Positions 12,170 to 24,602 of a stretch of DNA of 64,000 nt are shown piece after piece (within the stretch, counting starts at the first letter, position 1; every line of letters starts with the position of its first letter). A model generated the notes under the pieces. It had not been told where the DNA came from and did no database searches. It saw only the letters and a program-made list of their open reading frames with translations. Origin of the DNA: Hansfordia pulvinata. Lineage: Eukaryota; Ascomycota; Sordariomycetes; Xylariales. Where the stretch lies: the NCBI GenBank assembly GCA_006538405.1, contig BJKQ01000016.1, positions 1 to 64,000 of the forward strand, read 5' to 3'. The position numbers and the translations under genes were made by a program.

Positions 12170-13858
12170 CGAACGTGAAGTGTCTTTGGGTAAGTATGGG
12201 AGATCGGAGCCTGGAAGTTGAAAATCCTTTACCTCGGCACAATACGGATTACGGACTACTTTCCCTTCTTCTTATTCTGCTATAAACTGCTCGAGTTTTT
12301 GCTCACTGTTTTTTGTCGTGTGGCGATTTCTTGCGTCTTCCGACCTGTTGGCCGTTCGCGTCCCGTTTGCCACACGAACTCGGACCGGGCCACACGACCT
12401 CGGACAGGAAAACGTCAGGAGGTTGCCTTCTAAAAATAAAGAGATTCTATTTGTACGCCTATGAAGTCGTTGATTAACACTTTTTACTTACCTCTTACAG
12501 TCCCTGGTTATTTTGCAGTAGACTAATAAAAAGACCACCCGCGGCCGGGGGTTAATATAGCCCGGAATTCGGATCACGATCGCCGACCTAAGCAGATGCC
12601 TGCTTTTATCAATCACTCCGGACCGGTGTGGAGCTCGTGCCCCGGTACAGAGTCCGTCATGTTGCCGTTACGTCCTCTCAAACCAGTCTCGGCCGAAGGG
12701 GACAGGCTTTTACTGAATTTTTATCACTCATCCATCCGGGCATGGCTGGGTACCGGGTCCCACGCGGCCCTACGGCGTTTATCGCGCCACCACTGACTAG
12801 GTATTGACGTCCTCACAGTCCTGTCCCACCCCGACAGAGCCACAGCGGGTCAAGGCGAGTACGTCAGGTCTCCGACGTCCGCGCGAGTGTTGATATGAGA
12901 AGCTTGGCCCCGTGGTTGGGAACGTGGGGTCTTTTATCCATCTTACTTATTGGTCTCTCTCTCTTTTTTAAGAAAAGAGAAACACCGAATGGGCGACTGC
13001 GTGCTCCTAAAAACGGATGTATCCAACAATCCGCTCATAGAGGGGATCTGCGATGAGGGGATCCCTGACTTGAACGCGGTAGATCTCAGGTGGCGGCGCG
13101 ACAGCGCGGCAAAGTGGTTTCACCTGGAGCCACCCCTCTTTGTGTTCTTTCCTCGCCAGATCCTAAATGGTACAATCTCTAAATTTAGCGCCATGGCCAT
13201 TCATGACCCTCTTCGAAAAAGATGCAGGACATCCTTTTCGCAAACCACGCGGAAAGGGGGGAAGTACATCTCTTGCTTACCGTCTTTTGACGGTGAAGTT
13301 TGAAAACTGCACGAGATACCGCCATTGGGACTAATTAAGCTAACCGTACAAGCCTAAAGGTACCTACAGAACACGTGCCGTTGCAGAGCTAAAAACTGCG
13401 GTGGCTATTCAATGTTTTTGAGGTGGAGTGAATACTTGAAAGTCATAAAGTAACTTTGAGCAAGGTATTCGATAACCTGTTCATTATAAGCCTTTACTTG
13501 TAAAGGCCACGATCTAACTCATGCACTATGTACCTTGCGCATCGAATTCTTCAGAGGTCCAACCAACTTCCTGGGTTAATCATATTCTTGGATCAATACC
13601 CATATTCGCGGAACCGAACGTGCTATCGACCACGGCTTTCTCCGGGGGATCCCCGAACAGAAGAGCTGTTTAAGAGCCAAAACAAGGTCAGCCTGTGATC
13701 AAGATGATGTAGAAGGAATCCGAAGTTGCTCTAACTTCCTAATAGACTTACCACCATTCATGCCGGACGATCATAGGGAGTAAAAAGAGCCAGCGACTGG
13801 GCAATGCATAGACATCGGGGCGATCATCCCCGTCCAGCCTATCCAACGGCGATGAGAT
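12170..13858. other. Gene-free stretch, 1.7 kb
   Basis: No supported gene. A 117-codon frame at 12950-13303 has no recognisable family or splice support. A near-perfect inverted repeat with 8-base arms (GCCTTTAC TT GTAAAGGC) lies at 13490-13507; it is isolated and of unknown meaning. Confidence 0.5.
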
Positions 13859-14540
<682 letters not shown>

Positions 14541-15561
14541 CTCTTTGCGCAGCTCTCGACGGCGTAGTAGGCGGAGGTGAGGCATGCATCGGTGAGGTGA
14601 GATTGCGCGGTGCGCCTGCCGGCCGAGCCTAAGCGGGAAAAGGCCGGATGTCAATGTTGTGTAGAGGGATGGGCGGTGGAGTCGCGTGCGACGGGGGCCT
14701 TCCGACAACCAAGTCGTTAAGAGTGAGGCAGCGGCGGACGGGGGACGGTTGGCATCGGGATACATTAGGTACCCATTGACGGTTGGAGGTGGCTGCAGGC
14801 AAGCATTCACAATTCACAAAGAGAGGTACTGGGCACCTAACCTACCGGTACCATGAGAAGTCCGCAAACGGGTCCGGTTACGAAACTTTCGAGGTCCGTA
14901 CCGATTCTCGCCCTCGAACTTGACGAGCGACGACAGAGCGAAAGGAAGCGACCCCGCACGCGATCATGTGCTGGGGGCGACGGCGGGTGAAGGGGAATGG
15001 ATGCCTTTGGACGCGAATAGGGATCAAGTCAACGCGCTCGTACCTTGGAATTTGGTCGTTATCGAAGGTACCTCAGGTCAGGCACTCAGACGGGTTCTCA
15101 GGCGGGTTGGGTTCGAAAATACGCGTAAGCATTGTCTCCGTCTACCTGCGTATATCCGTAGGTGTAGAAATCTGGTGCACGAATGCTCTGAACAGAACTA
15201 GGTCCGGATGAGGTTGGGCTGGCTGCCATACAATTCGTTGCACTGAGAAAGAGGCGTCTGGCCAGCAGCGGAGCTTCCCCACCTGCGACCTTGAGTGTAG
15301 TCAGCCCCGAGGGTCGTTTATTCGCAATACAATATGAACCCACGAGTCGGAAGTCAGGTGGTGACAGCACCCGGCTTACGGCTCGCACAGCCACACAGAG
15401 GCCCCTTATCACCACAGCCATGACCCTGGAAACCGCCGTCCCGAGGCCCTCGCTGGCTTCAAGACAACGCAGACAAACAACCAACCCAACTGCTACACTG
15501 CAGCAAAATCCACACAGCCAGAACCAACACCCATTCAAAGCAAACATACTCGATCGCGAGC
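14541..15561. other. Intergenic, no supported gene
   Basis: Short conflicting frames only. Contains clustered TACC/GGTA-rich spacer motifs near 14,766-14,853. Confidence 0.5.
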
Positions 15562-16614
15562 TTGCTTGCGCCCGCAAAGGAAGCGAGCCATCTTCGTCTC
15601 AGTATGGCTCACGCAAGTGAGCGGGTTGGTCACCCCGAGTTCCCAACCGCTGCCATGCTCGCCCGGCCCAGCGAGTCGAGCGCGACCACGAGGAATCCAC
15701 TCAGGAAGCCTTCTCAGGGCTCACAACACGAGCGAGGCATGTCCCACACAAGCCGACCCAGACTGAGGAGCGGCGGGGGATCCGACAGCATTACACCCGC
15801 TGCTGAGCGCGATATCGTCACGCGGCGCGCACTTGGCCCTTCGTCTCGGTCCGGCGTCTCGTCATCAACAAAGTCATATTCACTGCAACGCCTGCCTCCG
15901 GGCATCTTGCCTGCAAACCGGCCACAGCTCGAGAAGGTCCTTCCAAAACCGACACCGCCGCCGCACAGGATGGGCAAGACCAACAAGAAGTTGTCTTTTT
16001 CCAAGGGAGACCAATGGACATCGCACCCACGCGGCAAAGAACTGCACGCCATGAAGCGTACGATATCCGACGACGCCTCCGACAGTTCGGAAAACCGAAG
16101 AAAAAGACTCTGCGCCTTGGGCCCGCGTCTCCACGCGAGATCATACGCCTCCAACCACCCGAAACCATGCGCTTCGAGTTCAACATGCCCTGATAGGTCC
16201 TTTTCGATAGTGGTTGACGGACTGGATATCGTTGTCACGTATTGCGGTATTAAGGGCCTCGCGCAGACGTCATTTGCTGACTTGCCCAACTGTTTTCGCT
16301 CAACCAACATACAGCAGTCGAACCCGGCGCGTTCTGAACTGTCGTGGCTGTACGATGCGGAGGGAGGGCGGGTTCGCGTATGGCCCAAAGGAATTGGCTT
16401 CACGAGCTCTCGATACCACTTCCTCTTGAGCAACAACACCAACAGCTCGGCCATGCCTCTTCCCCGCAACATCTCAAGGGTATTTTGTGAAAGTCTAGTA
16501 GAGGAGGAGAATAGACTTGGGGGAGACCGGGCATCGACAGGCGCAGGATACACGCACCGTTTTCCGCCTGCGCCTGGATTGACACAGATCGCTGTCGAGA
16601 GGCATTCTGCCTGA
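15562..16614 (+). CDS. Unrecognised low-complexity ORF, possible paralog of the next
   Basis: An intronless frame of 350 codons, rich in Ser, Pro and Arg, with no domain I recognise. Around residues 165-188 it carries KRTISDDAS-x5-RRKRLCA, close to RTISEDAS-x5-RRKCLCA in the following gene, in the same orientation, which suggests two diverged members of one family. A 279-codon frame on the opposite strand (15714-16553) covers the same DNA; I prefer the + strand because of the shared motif. The start could be later, for example at the Met before AHASERVGH. Function unknown. Confidence 0.4.
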   Translation: MLAPAKEASHLRLSMAHASERVGHPEFPTAAMLARPSESSATTRNPLRKPSQGSQHERGMSHTSRPRLRSGGGSDSITPAAERDIVTRRALGPSSRSGVSSSTKSYSLQRLPPGILPANRPQLEKVLPKPTPPPHRMGKTNKKLSFSKGDQWTSHPRGKELHAMKRTISDDASDSSENRRKRLCALGPRLHARSYASNHPKPCASSSTCPDRSFSIVVDGLDIVVTYCGIKGLAQTSFADLPNCFRSTNIQQSNPARSELSWLYDAEGGRVRVWPKGIGFTSSRYHFLLSNNTNSSAMPLPRNISRVFCESLVEEENRLGGDRASTGAGYTHRFPPAPGLTQIAVERHSA

Positions 16615-17197
16615 TCTCTGTCGCAGATTGATACCTCTGAAAATCATATCATGAGTGTTCTCGGAAGGCCATGTACTGGCTTGGAAGCATCGCAAAGTGA
16701 ATCTTGTCCCTATCAGCCACGGGTGCATGGTCGCAAAGTTCCACCGAGGACCTGCCCACAACGACTCGGACTGGCTGGCTGAAGCATGGGTTGCATGCAT
16801 CATGACCGTATTCCGCAGAGGTGATCGTAGAGAGCATCAGCACAGCCACGCAGCGTGTGAGGCACCGAAATGGAGGACGCGTCAGCCTCCAATTGGAGTG
16901 CTGCCCGCTTGCCCCTCATGCTGCTGCGCACAGTTGACCACTCAAGATCCCATGATGAACAGTGGAACCAGCCACACCTCCAATTTGGTTGGACTACCGT
17001 CTCATGATCCCAAGTGTCTGCACGGCGGACGAGCATCAGCTGCTCGCTCGCGGCAACAGGTACAGAAGTGTCCAGGAGTTACTCTTGCACTCTGCCCTGG
17101 TCTCGCCATCCAGTCCGAGCTCGACGACGCGCAAACAACATCGCACCCCGAGCCAGCCGTGCCGTGCCCGTGACTTCGTTCGAGGGCGTGGTTAGAA
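16615..17197. other. Spacer between the two related ORFs
   Basis: No supported gene; overlapping short frames on both strands without codon-level coherence. Confidence 0.45.
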
Positions 17198-18324
17198 GTG
17201 TCACGAGAGACTTCAACCGACGAGCAGCCAACCGGAGCGGCGCGAACGACAGGTGGCGGAATCCGCCCCGCGAAGGAGGCAGACGACGAAAATAAAGTAT
17301 CAAGGAGAATGAAAGGAAAAAGATTGAACGCCAAACGACGCTCTTCGCTCTCCGCCGGCAGTCTCACGAGGAAGGATCACGGGCTGGTACTGCAAGTGAA
17401 CGGCATCAACGGCATCGAACACCGCCCGGTATCGCGGAAGGAGCTCCGCGCCGCGCTGATCCGCGCCCTTCAGAACCCGGACCTCGCCGCTCAAGTGCAA
17501 GCTCAAATGCAAAGCACCGCGGCCTCCCGTCGCAGCACGTCGCGCGAGATACCCGCCGGCGCCGCAGCGAAGCCTCCGCCCCGCGAGGTCCGCGCCGCAG
17601 CAGTCCCGAAAATGCTCCCCGCGCGCGGCGGGGCAGTCGCCGCCTTGCTCGACAAATCGGCCAGCAGCAGGGGGGCCGAGAAGAAGAAGCGCGTCTTCAG
17701 CCGGACCATCTCGGAGGACGCGTCGGTGGACCGGCAGGTCCGCAGAAAGTGCCTGTGCGCCGTGGCCCCCGGATGGCGGCGAGGCTGGACGCCGCCGGGG
17801 CCTCCTCTTCCAAAGTTACCACGAGTGTCCCCCGTGTGGGCTGGCCTGCCGAGAGGACCACCCGTGGAACGGAACCCCTCTTTTCCGACCTCCGGCCAGA
17901 TCTCTTACCATCTCCCTCGGAGACTGATGGCGACGACAACAGCGTCAACGACACCGCGAGGCAGGCTGAGCTCATCCGCGCGCAAGCTACGCTTTCCCGC
18001 ATTTCCGCGGAGAACGCCGAGCAGGAGGCGCGGGACGCCGCGGAGCAGGCTGCGCTTGCCCGGCTCTCCGCGGCCATGGCCGCCGAGGAAGAGGCGCAGA
18101 GAGCCGCCGCGGAGAAGGCACATCAGGAGCTGGAGTTCCTGGGCGCTATCAAAGCGGAAGAGGAGGCGAAAAAGCGTGTTGAGCAAGACAGAGAGCGCTT
18201 TAGTCGTTACATGCTCCGGCCCGGCGCGCCTCGTACGGGGCCACTCGTTTCCGCCAGTCACAAGCGGAAGGGGAGGGCTAAAGGCAAGGAGGGCAGCGGG
18301 AATCTCAAGCTGCCCGGGGGGTGA
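17198..18324 (+). CDS. Unrecognised coiled-coil protein with one frame break
   Basis: The frame starting at 17198 is basic and contains a helical KELRAALIRALQNPDL segment and then RTISEDAS-x5-RRKCLCA. At a five-C run (17766-17770) the coherent reading moves by one missing base into a frame that continues to a stop at 18322-18324 and encodes a long Ala/Glu coiled coil (about 17,950-18,200, QAELIRAQATLSRISAEN onward). The unshifted frame after this point is Arg/Pro-rich and looks like read-through of the wrong frame. With one base restored the product would be about 375 aa. I do not recognise it. It shares a short motif with the ORF at 15562-16614. Confidence 0.5.
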
Positions 18325-19031
18325 AGCGGGCGCAGGCATTCCCTATCGTGAAGGGCATGCCATGATGGAGCAGCGGCCTAGACATGGCATTTGGGATATG
18401 GTGCCTGGTGTCCATCTTGTCCACATGCACCCGCGCCAAGCTGATGCGGAGATGCAGGGACTGCTGGGTTCTGATCAACGACCGGTATGCATGGCTACCT
18501 GATAAGACAGAATATGGAGAATCGCACGCTAAGTTCGATTTCATTTCTTCAGCAGAGTATTAAGGTGGTACAAAAATTGTATGTCAATCTTTTCATTCAT
18601 TCAATTCATGATGATCCTGAGAGTAGGAGCGCGAGTCTTGCTGCCAATCCATCATCGACCATGATCTACCCACCCGTCTGTAGACCAAGCAATGCTGGAA
18701 TATTACACCCATCCAAGGTATTCTCCAGGAGGAAAATCTCCAAATATTGCATGGGCCCAAGATCCACAGCTTCACCATGATCTGCCTCGTAAGTTGCTCC
18801 AGTGTGCACGCACAGGTGCAGTTTTGCGTGTATATACAAATTCGCATTGCCCGCTAATGGGCAGCACCTATTCAGGCAGATAAGCTAGTAATTCAAATAG
18901 AGCGGAAAGGTGAGCCCAAAACGCCTGTCGCTAAAAATGGACAGATGAGCTTCTCATCAACGTGAGCAAAGTCGGCGCGGGCTGTGGGAATCAAAGCACC
19001 ATCACAAGTAAGTCTGCCAAATGGAGAGCTT
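18325..19031. other. Intergenic between converging genes
   Basis: AT-richer spacer between the 3' ends of two converging genes; no gene or RNA recognised. Confidence 0.5.
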
Positions 19032-20617
19032 TTAGAGGCTGCGCTTCTCCCACACGTTGGCGCCGTTTTCGTCTTGCCCAGCCAGAACAGAGATGTACTC
19101 GCCATCACTGGCGCCAGAGCCAGCACTGCGATCGCTACCTTCGGGGGTGTCGTTGGGCGACGTCGAGGTAGAGGTGGACCAGGCAGCCAGGTCGTCGACG
19201 CGGCGAATGCCCATGAGCCAGGACACCAAGCCGCGCGGCGCCCAGCGTCCGACGAAGCCGTAGAGACCGGCGCCGAGACCGACGCGGACAACAGCCGCCC
19301 GGTCAGACCCATCAAGGACATCGAAGACAGCATGGTGTAGTTCACGCAGCGATGAGCCGCGGTGAAGTCCCCGAACGCGGCCTGCCGTGATGGCAGACGA
19401 CGCTTGTGACACGAAGTTGCGACCGTAGTTGTGACGGGCTGTGTCGGACCATTCGAGGGTGGATGGCGCCGGCATCCGGGTCGATGGAGTGAAGCCGGCA
19501 AAGTCGAACGTGCCGAGTTGAACGTGGGTGACCGGAATGTGCAGAGGGCGCAACTCGGCGGTCAGAACTTCCGTGAAGGCGGTCAAGGCAGAGCAGACCG
19601 TCGCCTCGGGCGCATGGAAGGGCGGGCTGATGGACGAGATGATCGATGGGGTGAAAACAAGGACCTTGGGGGCCGCAGAGGCAACGACTTCGGTGGTGGT
19701 ACCCAGAGGAGCGAGGCGCGCAGTCAAGAGTGGCAAGAAGGACTGAATGGTCAAGATCGGGTGAAGCAGGTGTGTGTTGAAGAGGTCGGCGAAACTCGAG
19801 GGTGGGATCGTGGCGATGGGCGAGGTGTGGTAGTTGAGTGAGGGGATGAGAATGACCGAGTTCAGCGATAGGTAACTCGGCTTCGCGCGAGGGACGGCAG
19901 CATGCGGCGTTTGTAGGTAGGTCGCGAAGCGCTCAATGCTCTCCGATGCGGCAGAAGACTGGAGGACGTTAGCAGGAAGCAGGGCGTGGCAGGAGCGCGT
20001 GGACTGACCTCGGTAATATCGATACTCAGAGCCTTGATGTCGGCTCTGGCAAGATTTTGAACGGCGACCTCATCGTCCATGGAGCTGCAGACAATGTAGA
20101 CGATGAAACCACGGCGCTCGAGGTCGAGTGCGAGGGTGCGGGTGAGGGGCAGCGAAGGCGAGCCGGCGATGACAATCACGTCTTGACGGCCGCCATTGCG
20201 AGCTCGTCGGGCGCGGCGGGTGCGACGATCGAGGCGGTGGCGTCGGACAGTGCGGTAACCGGCGTAAGAGACAGCGGCGACGAACAGGCCGGTCAGGATT
20301 TTGTGGCGGACCACCCAGCCTTGGGCGCGTTCGAGTGCAGAGGCCGGGGCGACGGCAAGAACGGGAGCGGGAGGGGCGGGAGCCTGGGGGCGCAAATGGT
20401 CGGGTAGCCAGGACGCGCCGGACAGAGACTCTCTGACTTGACTGGCAGCCTGGTCTACTGCGCGATCAACATACTCGGCAGCATCGCCTGAGTAGCGTCT
20501 CAGGTGTTGCGGTATAGACGACAGCTGGGGCGTGTCAGTAACGAAGGATCACATGCCGGAGGTTGAAGGGGGGAGGCGACTGACCAGGTCCAAGAACTGC
20601 TGGTCATCGGCGGACAT
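19032..20617 (-). CDS. DUF1776 family short-chain dehydrogenase-like protein
   Basis: Three exons: 20617-20585, 20524-20009, 19958-19032, giving 491 aa. Both introns (20584-20525, 50-60 bases class; 20008-19959) begin GTCAGT. The first exon is only 11 codons (MSADDQQFLDL). Residues about 85-115 hold a hydrophobic stretch (ILTGLFVAAVSYAGY) followed by a very basic segment, consistent with a membrane anchor. A nucleotide-fold start (DVIVIAGSPSLPLTRTLALDLERRG) and a later ALTAFTEVLTAELRP helix resemble the SDR fold of the fungal DUF1776 family (yeast Pbr1 relatives). No classical YxxxK was identified with confidence, so enzyme activity is uncertain. The C-terminus is Ser/Thr-rich. Confidence 0.8.
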
Positions 20618-21748
20618 GGTGGCGGTGTGATTCTTGTATTAAAAGGCTTGTTCTCTGTCGGTTTCGTGCTCAGGCCATGGAGCCGGCGGCGATGGTGGCA
20701 GTCCGGGGGTGATGCCTTCGGCGATGGGGGAAATGATGACGATGTTGATGATGGCGACGGGCAAGTAAATAAAGATGAGGAGATAAGATGATAAGGCCGG
20801 GCAGGCTTTTGTTTGGCTCGGAACCTGCTAGCAAACGCCTGGCATTCATGGGGCAGCCCGGCAGCTGTCTCCGCTCTTAGCCGGCTCTCGGGCTCTCTCG
20901 TCCCCGCTGCGAGAGCGCCCTGCGCAACTGGATGGCTGGCCGGGCTCCCAGTACACGTGCTTGTACAGGTACAATGCCACGGAGATGCGGCTTGAATCAT
21001 CGCAAGATATCCCCGTTGCATTGTGGAAACTCATCGTCTCATGTGAGAGCCAAGCGGCCGCTTCCTCATGTTGATTTGACATATGTCAGTTCCAGTACAT
21101 AGCCGGGCCTCTGCGCGCGGTTAAGTACTTGCATGACGCGACCAGATTTCGACTCCGCTTTGATCTCCCCAGCCCTGGCGCCGTGGAGGCGCATTACGCT
21201 ATCCCTGATTTCCCACTTACAAGGCGCGAATAGGGGGGAGCGCATTGAAAGAAAACACACATCCGGTCCCGTGTAGCAGAGGACTCAAACGCGGTCTCGC
21301 TCTGTCCGCAAAGCCGATGTGTCCAGTCTGCCTTGCACGACTACCCCAGCCAGAACAGATATCCACTCACTGGACCTGACAGCTTGTGTCGCTTGAATAA
21401 CGTACATTGCGATGCCGTCGGCGCATTCTTGAATCGCCAAAACTCGCCCACAAGGCGTGGTATGCATCAAACTAGCGCCTCCATTACGAGGGCGTCCCCG
21501 TCGGCTTGATCTATCGTGTTCTCATGTCATCTATACCTAACCCAAGGATCGCTTCTTCTCTAGGCACTCGGGTTCCGGCACTCACCACTGATGGTTTTGC
21601 CTCCACATGCTACCTGCTCATCTAGCAGCTTTTAAGATCGGAAATCACAGCAGAGCGCCATACTCCATAAAAGAATTTGTCCAGCCCCTAACCAAATGCA
21701 ACCCGGGACACCGGACGTGGCGCAACCCTCGATTGCGGATCAAATTCC
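20618..21748. other. Intergenic, no supported gene
   Basis: Upstream region of the DUF1776 gene and 3' flank of ILV1. Only short frames; no tRNA-like structure noticed. Confidence 0.5.
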
Positions 21749-23548
21749 CTAGTTTCGAAGGAAGGTCTTGAACACATCGCTGGAGGTGCAGTCTTGCCAC
21801 GGGTATCCAATCTCGCGCAGGGACTTTTCCAGGTCTGCTACTTCCGCATCGGGGCACTGAATCCCAGTAAGAATCTTGCCCACGTCGCTTCCGCCGTTTC
21901 TGTACTGGAAAAGACTGATGTTGTACCGCAGCTGCAGGGTCCTCAAGAACTTCTCGAGCGCACCGGGCCGTTCGGGGAAGTTGAACATATAGAGCCGCTC
22001 GTCAGCAACGTTGGACCGGCCTCCGACAAGGTATCGAACGTGCGTCTTGGCCAGCTCGTCGCCCGAAAGATCCGTGATGCGCATGTCACCTTCGCGGGCC
22101 ACGCGCTCCATCAATGTCTGCAACTCCGTATGCCTTTCTGAAGCTGGTCCAGACAGGGAAATGCCCATCAGCACATTGGCTCCCGCGCTGGTGGCGTACC
22201 GGTACGAAAACTCGGTCACCATGTTCGGCATCACGTTGTCGATAAGTCTGGCGAAAGCGCCCGGTGTTTCAGGGATGCTGGCGCAAAGCAGGGCTTCCTT
22301 ACCCTCGCCGAGGGTGGCGCGTTCGGCGACGAATCGAAGGCGGTCAAAGTTCATGTTGGCACCACTCGTAACGGCAACCAGGGAACGGTTGGGGTCGCTG
22401 GAGGGGTTGTCACCAACCCATCTCTTCAAACCAGCGAGAGACAGAGCACCGGCAGGCTCAACAATGGATCGGGTGTCCTCGAATACATCCTTGATGGCGG
22501 CGCAGATCTCATCGGTGCTGACCTGGATGACCTCGTCGATGACCTCGGAGCAGATGCGGAATGTCTCCTCGCCCACTGTCTTGACAGCAGCGCCGTCGGC
22601 GAAAAGGCCAACCTCCTTCAGGACCACCCGCTTGCCCTTTTGAAGAGACTGGACCATGGCATTGGCGTCAGTCGCCTCAACGCCGATGATCTTGACATGA
22701 GGAGCAATGCGCTTGACATAGACACCGATACCCGCAATGAGACCGCCGCCGCCAACGCAGCAGAATATGGCTTCCAGCTTCTGGAGGTTGGTCTGGCGCA
22801 GGAGCTCCATGCCGATGGTGCCCTGGCCGGCAATGACGTAAGGATCATCAAAGGGTGGGATGTCGATGAGACCGTGGGTCTGCTGAAGGCGCTTGGCCTC
22901 TTCTTTCGCCGAGTCAAAGTCGGGGCCGTGCAGCACGACGCAGCCGCCGAGTCGCGAAACGTTCTTGTGCTTGATGGCAGGGGTTCCGGAAGGCATGACG
23001 ATTGTGGCGGGGATCTTGAGCTGGCGGGCGGAGTAGGCAACGCCCTGGGCGTGGTTTCCGGCACTGCAGGCGACGACACCCTTCCAGCTCTGTCCGCGGT
23101 CCAGGTGGGCCATCTTGTTGTAGGCGCCGCGCAGCTTGAAACTGAACACGGGCTGTTCATCCTCACGCTTGAGGAGCACATTGCACTCGAGCCGGTTGGA
23201 AAGGTTGACTGCGGGGGTGAGGGCGGTCTCTTCGCAGGCTTCGTAGACGCGGGAGGTCAAGATGAGGCGTAGGTACTGGAAGAAAAAGAAAGAAAAAGTC
23301 AGCGGGTCGAAAAGAAGGCAGGTTTTGCGACAGTCGCCTACATCTGGGTGGCCATTGGGCAGTATGTACTCGTCCGGAACGATCTGGCGAATACGTTCCG
23401 ACTTGTCCTCAGCGGGCGGCGAGGGGTTGGCGCTGTACTCGGTGAGTGACAGGCCGGACAGAGACGGCGTGCGCGGAGTGTGCGTGCCGTTGACACCGTT
23501 GGGTCGGCGGCCGGTGGGGGTCGTCGGCTCGGCAGGAGGTTCTGCCAT
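21749..23548 (-). CDS. ILV1: Threonine dehydratase (threonine deaminase), biosynthetic
   Basis: Two exons, 23548-23342 and 23275-21749, intron 23341-23276 (GTAGGC..CAG, 66 bases, in frame), 577 aa. It converts L-threonine to 2-oxobutanoate and ammonia, the first step of isoleucine synthesis. Seen: the PLP-lysine block [11 protein letters not shown] (Lys about 116), the substrate loop CSAGNHAQG, the phosphate-binding Gly loop [10 protein letters not shown], and [11 protein letters not shown] closing the catalytic domain at about residue 380. Two ACT-like regulatory domains follow ([17 protein letters not shown] and [17 protein letters not shown]), which in this family bind isoleucine and valine. 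The N-terminal Pro/Thr-rich leader is not a strong mitochondrial presequence, although the family enzyme usually acts in mitochondria. It is head-to-head with RCF1. Intact in this assembly. Confidence 0.96.
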   Translation of the reverse strand: MAEPPAEPTTPTGRRPNGVNGTHTPRTPSLSGLSLTEYSANPSPPAEDKSERIRQIVPDEYILPNGHPDVGDCRKTCLLFDPLTFSFFFFQYLRLILTSRVYEACEETALTPAVNLSNRLECNVLLKREDEQPVFSFKLRGAYNKMAHLDRGQSWKGVVACSAGNHAQGVAYSARQLKIPATIVMPSGTPAIKHKNVSRLGGCVVLHGPDFDSAKEEAKRLQQTHGLIDIPPFDDPYVIAGQGTIGMELLRQTNLQKLEAIFCCVGGGGLIAGIGVYVKRIAPHVKIIGVEATDANAMVQSLQKGKRVVLKEVGLFADGAAVKTVGEETFRICSEVIDEVIQVSTDEICAAIKDVFEDTRSIVEPAGALSLAGLKRWVGDNPSSDPNRSLVAVTSGANMNFDRLRFVAERATLGEGKEALLCASIPETPGAFARLIDNVMPNMVTEFSYRYATSAGANVLMGISLSGPASERHTELQTLMERVAREGDMRITDLSGDELAKTHVRYLVGGRSNVADERLYMFNFPERPGALEKFLRTLQLRYNISLFQYRNGGSDVGKILTGIQCPDAEVADLEKSLREIGYPWQDCTSSDVFKTFLRN

Positions 23549-24602
23549 GTTGAAGCTGGGGGTGGTGAGGGGTGGGAGAGTGAGGGGCTATCGAGAGAGA
23601 GAGTTCCGACTGCAGGACAGAAGGATGGAAGAAGAAAGACCGAACTCCAGCAAAAGAGAAAGCCAGCTTCTGGGCCTCGAGAGCAACTGCTTGTTTGGGG
23701 TTGATTGCGGAGGTCGGACGAAGTCGCAAAGGGAGGCAACAAGTCGAGACGGTGAGAGCCCGTGCCCTGGCAAAACGAGCGGTGTCGGCCTCTGTTAGTC
23801 AACAAGCGCAAACCAATGCAATTTTTTGGAGGGGCAACTCCCGCCGACACGCCCTGTGACACCCTGCGCGTGTCAGGTACCTTGCATTGGCGGCGGCCGG
23901 GGTGTGTAATCCGAGTTCTGTAGGTACCGGGCCAGGTACCGTTCGTTGCCCTTGCGAACGACCTCTTATCTCCTCTTATCTGCCCGTCTCGCCCGCCGAG
24001 GTCGCGGTCGCAGTCGCAGTCGCGGAACTTGTGCCCGTGCGTGTACCTACCACACAGACAGCTACTCGTTGGACCTGACAGACCTCCTTGAGCAGGGTTG
24101 ACTACATGTAGAATTCAATATGCCAGTCTGCAGGGCCGATTTGAGAAACGTAAAGTGTGTAAGCCCAGCACAGGTTCGGCAGCGACAGGCAAACCCTCCG
24201 ATCGGGCAGCCGCATCCACTCTGGGCACGCAGGGCCGTTGGCGGGCGCCTGAGCGGCTCTGGCCGGCAGAGGCACAGGCGCTAGAATGATACATCGGACC
24301 TCTGCCCTTAGCGGGCTCCAATTGGCCAGTGCTTGCGATTTTTTGGGTCAGCTCTGCTTTTCCGCATCATGTCATCATCAATCACCATTCGACGACCTCA
24401 CCCGATCCCCCAAAAAGTAGTCGACTCCGCCCGGCCAACCGACATCAGACGATCCCCGCGACGCCCCTGCAGCCGAATTGACCAGCCAGGCAATACGCGC
24501 AACCGCTGTCACTTCTGTGCAATCCCTGCCACGAGCGACAAGAAAGGAACTCGAACTTAAGCTCGACGCCGACGCCGACGCCGACGGCGAACCCAGACAG
24601 CC
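23549..24602. promoter_or_regulatory. Shared upstream region of ILV1 and RCF1
   Basis: A 1.05 kb divergent promoter region. It has TACC/GGTA motifs near 23,875-23,943 and short microrepeats (GTCGCA near 24,001-24,030; GACGCC near 24,566-24,590 in the RCF1 leader). I looked for a Gcn4/Cpc1 TGACTCA site for ILV1 and did not see a clear one. Confidence 0.4.

Noticed and set aside
12950..13303. 117-codon + frame in the gene-poor zone
   Set aside because: No recognised family, no splice signals and no protein-like composition.
13490..13507. Inverted repeat as a possible terminator or transposon end
   Set aside because: Single 8-base arms with no partner, no poly-T and no target-site duplication; left only as a note.
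15714..16553. 279-codon frame on the minus strand opposite the ORF at 15562-16614
   Set aside because: No domain, and the + strand frame shares a motif with the next gene; the long antisense frame is explained by GC-rich codon mirroring.
17780..18502. Unshifted continuation of the frame that starts at 17198
   Set aside because: Arg/Pro/Ser-rich nonsense compared with the coherent coiled coil in the neighbouring frame; treated as the result of a missing base.
23549..24602. Gcn4/Cpc1 site for ILV1
   Set aside because: No clear TGACTCA-type element was found by eye.
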